A DNA stretch of 8,027 nt from Akkermansia sp. (GTDB lineage Bacteria; Verrucomicrobiota; Verrucomicrobiia; Verrucomicrobiales; Akkermansiaceae), in NCBI GenBank assembly GCA_017379255.1, contig JAFNWZ010000301.1, positions 1 to 8,027 of the forward strand, in the 5' to 3' direction. Both the position numbers and the translations under genes were made by a program. Of this stretch, positions 6,180-8,027 are shown in pieces. The notes beneath the pieces are model-generated. The model was not told where the DNA came from. It was given only the letters and a program-made list of their open reading frames with translations, and did not search any database. Position 1 is the stretch's first letter, and each line of letters begins with the position of its first letter.

Positions 6180-6401
6180 CGCAGACGCCGTCTGCGAAAT
6201 TCTCTCCTCGGCAGAGGAAATTATCTCCGCGAAGCAGAAATTCTCTCGCCGCCAGGCGAAATTCACTCCGCCCCCTCCGGGCGGATGATAGACAAGTGAA
6301 AACACGCTGCGCGCGAGAGAAAGGTGAAAACAGGCTTTGCCTGAGTGAAAACCCGCGCCTGTGGGCGCGGGAGAGGTGATACAGGAGGACTCGCAGAGTC
6401 C
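6180..6401. repeat. Array of about nine short palindromes with conserved linkers, in two opposed halves
   Basis: The left half has a 20-21 bp period. Linkers AAATTCTCT, AAATTATCT, AAATTCTCT and AAATTCACT (starting 6197, 6218, 6238, 6259) alternate with palindromes at 6180-6196, 6206-6217, 6227-6237 (imperfect), 6247-6258 and 6268-6284. The right half has GTGAAAAC linkers (6296, 6324, 6345) and GTGATAC (6376), alternating with a weak palindrome near 6305-6313 and good ones at 6332-6342, 6352-6371 and 6387-6401. On the minus strand the right linkers read GTTTTCAC, often followed by CTC, so the halves look like one family in opposite orientations meeting near 6285-6295. Palindromes differ in sequence while linkers are conserved, the reverse of what spacers do in CRISPR. 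No gene is visible in this interval. Function unknown. Confidence 0.8.
6348..6371 (-). terminator. Possible terminator for the recombinase gene
   Basis: On the minus strand CCCGCGCC, loop CACA, GGCGCGGG is followed directly by TTTT. The stem has 8 GC pairs. It lies about 60 bp after the recombinase stop codon and forms one unit of the palindrome array, whose GTTTTCAC linkers place a short T-run after several of the stems in this direction. Confidence 0.5.
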
Positions 6402-6429
6402 ACGGAACTTAACACATTCAAATTCCACT

Positions 6430-7434
6430 TCAGGCAGCCCAGAACCGGGCCGCCCTTTGCACCCCGCGCTGGTCCACATAGCGCGTTCTCAGCAGCGTGG
6501 CATCGCGATGCCCGATTTCCACCTGCAGCTCCGCGTAGCTGCGGAAGTGGCTCAGGTGGTAGCTCGCAAAGGTATGCCGCAGCACATCCTGCGGCCATTT
6601 CCTGCCGCCTCCCCAGCCGGAGGCGCGGCGCAGCTCGCGCCAGTGGTGCAGCCAGTTGCGCGGGCAAATCAACCCATTATCTTCTCCTTTCCTTTTTCGC
6701 AGAATCCGCAGTAGCGGCTTGTGAATCGTCACCCGCCGCGCGCCACCGGTCTTGCTGTGCTGCGGCAGAATATAGATAGCCTGCGCCTGTAAATCCACCT
6801 GCGCCCATGTGAGCCGCGCCACCTCATGCGGTCGGATGCCGGCGTAGAGCATCATCCCCACCGCCGCCGCGCAGCTGCCACCCTGGTAGTCCTCTGCCGT
6901 TGTGGTAAGCTGCCCAATCTCCTGCGGCGTCAGAACCGGCACGGGGTGCTCCACCACCCGCGGTGCTTCCACCTTAGAAACAGGGTTCGCATCGCACCAG
7001 CCCCGCTTCACCGCAGTGCCGAATACCCCGCTCAGGATTAAGCGTGCCTTCTGCCGCTGCCGGGGCGTATCAAACGCCGTTTCAATGTACTCCGCGCACT
7101 CCTGAGGAGTGATGCTGCGCACTTTCCTCTTCGCCAGTCCCTTGCATCGCAGAATGAATCGCCGCGTGAAGTATCGGAAATCATAGACCGTTCGGATTCG
7201 CCTGTCCTTCCGCGCCTCCAGCGCTACATCCACCGCCTGCTCAAAGCTCACCGTTCGCTCTTGTTGTTTGAGAGCTTCTGCTCCTGCGGCAATGCACCGC
7301 TTTGCGCGTTTGATGCTGCCCCTATTGGCCTCTAAGATTTCTTTCGCGATTATTGCTGCTTCGAGTACGGGAACTCCCGTGGCGCTCAGAATCGCCAGAG
7401 CGGCTTGATCGTCGGTATGCTGTGTTGGTTTCAT
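6430..7434 (-). CDS. Tyrosine recombinase (XerC/D-like integrase), probable invertase for the adjacent switch
   Basis: This is a site-specific DNA recombinase that cuts and rejoins through a 3'-phosphotyrosine. The 334 residues comprise an N-terminal helical extension (1-60), a core-binding SAM-like domain (about 62-155) and the catalytic domain. Catalytic candidates are Arg201 in YAGIRPHEVARLTW, Lys228 in HSKTGGARRVTI, Arg286 in DVLRHTFASYHL, His309 in IGHRD and nucleophile Tyr319 in RTRYVD. The His normally three residues before the second Arg is Asp283 here; related integrases vary at this position, so activity is still likely. No phage, conjugation or cargo genes accompany it, which argues against a prophage or ICE integrase. 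Its start lies 7 bp from an 18-bp inverted repeat forming the invertible segment, so that segment is the likely substrate (inference). The ATG at 7432-7434 has no Shine-Dalgarno site and touches a weak -10-like TAAAAC. No internal Met before residue 194 offers a good alternative. Confidence 0.92.
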   Translation of the reverse strand: MKPTQHTDDQAALAILSATGVPVLEAAIIAKEILEANRGSIKRAKRCIAAGAEALKQQERTVSFEQAVDVALEARKDRRIRTVYDFRYFTRRFILRCKGLAKRKVRSITPQECAEYIETAFDTPRQRQKARLILSGVFGTAVKRGWCDANPVSKVEAPRVVEHPVPVLTPQEIGQLTTTAEDYQGGSCAAAVGMMLYAGIRPHEVARLTWAQVDLQAQAIYILPQHSKTGGARRVTIHKPLLRILRKRKGEDNGLICPRNWLHHWRELRRASGWGGGRKWPQDVLRHTFASYHLSHFRSYAELQVEIGHRDATLLRTRYVDQRGVQRAARFWAA

Positions 7435-7441
7435 GTTTTAT

Positions 7442-7459
7442 CGCTTTTGAAATTCGTAA
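7442..7459. repeat. Left 18-bp inverted repeat of the invertible segment
   Basis: CGCTTTTGAAATTCGTAA is the exact reverse complement of 7585-7602, and the match ends sharply on both sides. Length and placement next to a tyrosine recombinase gene fit a recombination site with crossover inside the repeat. Confidence 0.85.
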
Positions 7460-7464
7460 GTCAA
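7459..7464 (-). promoter_or_regulatory. -35 element TTGACT inside the invertible segment, currently facing the recombinase
   Basis: On the minus strand TTGACT matches the consensus in five of six bases. Five bases lie inside the invertible segment and the sixth is the first base of the repeat. In the present orientation it is followed by only a poor -10 (ATAAAA at 17 bp or TAAAAC at 18 bp) touching the recombinase ATG. After inversion it would occupy 7580-7585, exactly 17 bp before TATAAT. Confidence 0.6.
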
Positions 7465-7584
7465 GCACAAAAACTGTTTTAATCTGAGAAAATTGTGAAA
7501 TACATAATCTCATTTCATGTAACGGTGTTTCCAGAGTGGATATTCTGGTATCATCAGAAGAACAGACAATTAGTCTATACAGCT
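7460..7584. other. 125-bp predicted invertible DNA segment (phase-variation switch)
   Basis: This AT-rich stretch is bounded by the exact 18-bp inverted repeats and lies between the divergent recombinase and surface-protein genes. It holds no credible gene. Its left edge carries an outward -35 box and its right edge (ACAGCT) carries none, so it is asymmetric exactly as a promoter switch needs. A weak internal palindrome (CCAGA 7531-7535 with TCTGG 7544-7548) is also present. Confidence 0.72.
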
Positions 7585-7602
7585 TTACGAATTTCAAAAG
7601 CG
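7585..7602. repeat. Right 18-bp inverted repeat of the invertible segment
   Basis: TTACGAATTTCAAAAGCG is the perfect partner of 7442-7459. It occupies all but one base of the interval between the would-be -35 position and the -10 box at 7603. Confidence 0.85.
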
Positions 7603-7608
7603 TATAAT
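7603..7608 (+). promoter_or_regulatory. Perfect -10 box of the surface-protein gene, lacking a -35 in this orientation
   Basis: TATAAT starts at the first base after the right repeat and lies 22 bases before the ATG at 7631, giving a leader of about 15 nt. The hexamer 17 bases upstream is CAGCTT (7580-7585), which matches TTGACA at one position only. The promoter should be silent or weak as written. Confidence 0.65.
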
Positions 7609-7630
7609 TCCGGAAATTCATCATTCTATT

Positions 7631-8027
7631 ATGAAACTTCATCTCCCCAAATCATTGTTGGCTACAGTTTTAGCTGTATTATGTGTGTCCTCGTTACAAG
7701 CTGAAGAGTATACCGGTTCTGTAGGTGGGGATGGGGTGACATTGGATCGCTTTACTAATTTATCAGGAGGCTATATTCTGAATGTATCTTATTTATTGGA
7801 TTTCACGGACTGCGATGGTTTTACTATAGCTGATAACACTACGTCAGGAGGTCTCAGAACGAGTTCTGATATTTTGATAAGTGCATGTGGTGATGTTGTC
7901 ATCCGGAATAACGATAGCGTAGAAGGTCTACGAAGCGGTATACTTGAAGCTGAGAATATAATTATTACAGGAAACGATAGTGTAACATTCAGCGAAAATG
8001 ATAAGGATACGATGTATTACCAAGGAC
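7631..8027 (+). CDS. Secreted beta-helix-like surface protein, N-terminal part (continues past the window)
   Basis: I do not recognise a named gene. The open frame runs from ATG 7631 through 132 codons to the window edge without a stop. It begins with a clear signal peptide: MKLHLPKSLL, a hydrophobic core to residue 22, and a likely signal peptidase I site after SLQA (residue 24). Cys18 is not in a good lipobox. The mature part is rich in Asn, Asp, Ser, Gly and beta-branched residues and shows rung-like repeats: DGFTIADNTTSGGL (62-75), ILISACGDVVIRNNDSV (81-97) and ILEAENIIITGNDSVTF (104-120). The VTFSEN string resembles the FxxN motif of Pmp/autotransporter-type beta-helices. I infer export and possibly surface display through an unseen C-terminus. 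Base composition is far more AT-rich than htpG or pilT. Expression is probably set by the invertible promoter just upstream. Confidence 0.8.
   Translation, partial: MKLHLPKSLLATVLAVLCVSSLQAEEYTGSVGGDGVTLDRFTNLSGGYILNVSYLLDFTDCDGFTIADNTTSGGLRTSSDILISACGDVVIRNNDSVEGLRSGILEAENIIITGNDSVTFSENDKDTMYYQG

Noticed and set aside
6180..6401. CRISPR array
   Set aside because: The repeated part is only 8-9 bases, the intervening parts are palindromes of varying length, and no cas gene is nearby.
6430..7434. Integrase of a prophage or integrative conjugative element
   Set aside because: No structural, replication or conjugation genes and no tRNA or att duplication are visible. The adjacent inverted repeat explains its presence better, though a larger element beyond the window cannot be excluded.
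7322..7642. 106-residue minus-strand frame crossing the recombinase start and the invertible segment
   Set aside because: It shares no similarity with recombinases, overlaps the real gene in another frame and spans the regulatory region.
7495..7704. 69-residue plus-strand frame starting inside the invertible segment
   Set aside because: It overlaps the signal-peptide gene at 7631 in another frame, has no recognisable features and lacks a promoter.

Overview
The window looks like a chromosomal segment of a gut-type Verrucomicrobiota bacterium, probably an Akkermansia relative. This is inferred, not proven. The evidence is a secretion signal beginning MKLHLPKSLL, a tyrosine recombinase of a style I associate with that group, short leaders without clear Shine-Dalgarno sites, and GC-rich housekeeping genes beside an AT-rich surface-protein locus.

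Layout. Positions 1-138 are the end of a hairpin-rich repeat element. Next come htpG (284-2125, +; Hsp90 chaperone) and a convergent ZIP-family metal transporter (2190-2993, -), separated by a hairpin terminator. Between the transporter and the next genes lies a complete second copy of the repeat element (3074-3496). It has terminal inverted repeats and a perfect 9-bp target duplication, AATTCTGAT, on each side, so it is a MITE-like mobile insertion. Two tandem PilT-type ATPase genes follow (3569-4981 and 5015-6109, +). The first carries a duplicated, diverged N-terminal PilT domain. A strong terminator and an array of about nine short palindromes joined by conserved linkers (6180-6401) fill the gap before a tyrosine recombinase gene (6430-7434, -). 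The window ends in the start of a secreted beta-helix-like protein gene (7631 onward, +, incomplete).

The most interesting system is at the right end. An exact 18-bp inverted repeat (7442-7459 and 7585-7602) encloses 125 bp between the recombinase gene and the surface-protein gene. A perfect -10 box, TATAAT, lies just outside the right repeat and faces the surface gene, but no -35 box precedes it. The missing -35 (TTGACT) lies just inside the left repeat and points the other way. Inverting the segment would put TTGACT exactly 17 bp before TATAAT. The locus therefore reads as a recombinase-controlled promoter-inversion switch for a surface protein, captured here in the OFF orientation.

The remaining genes look like ordinary chromosomal functions: protein folding, metal uptake and pilus retraction. 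Repeat elements have inserted beside their promoters.
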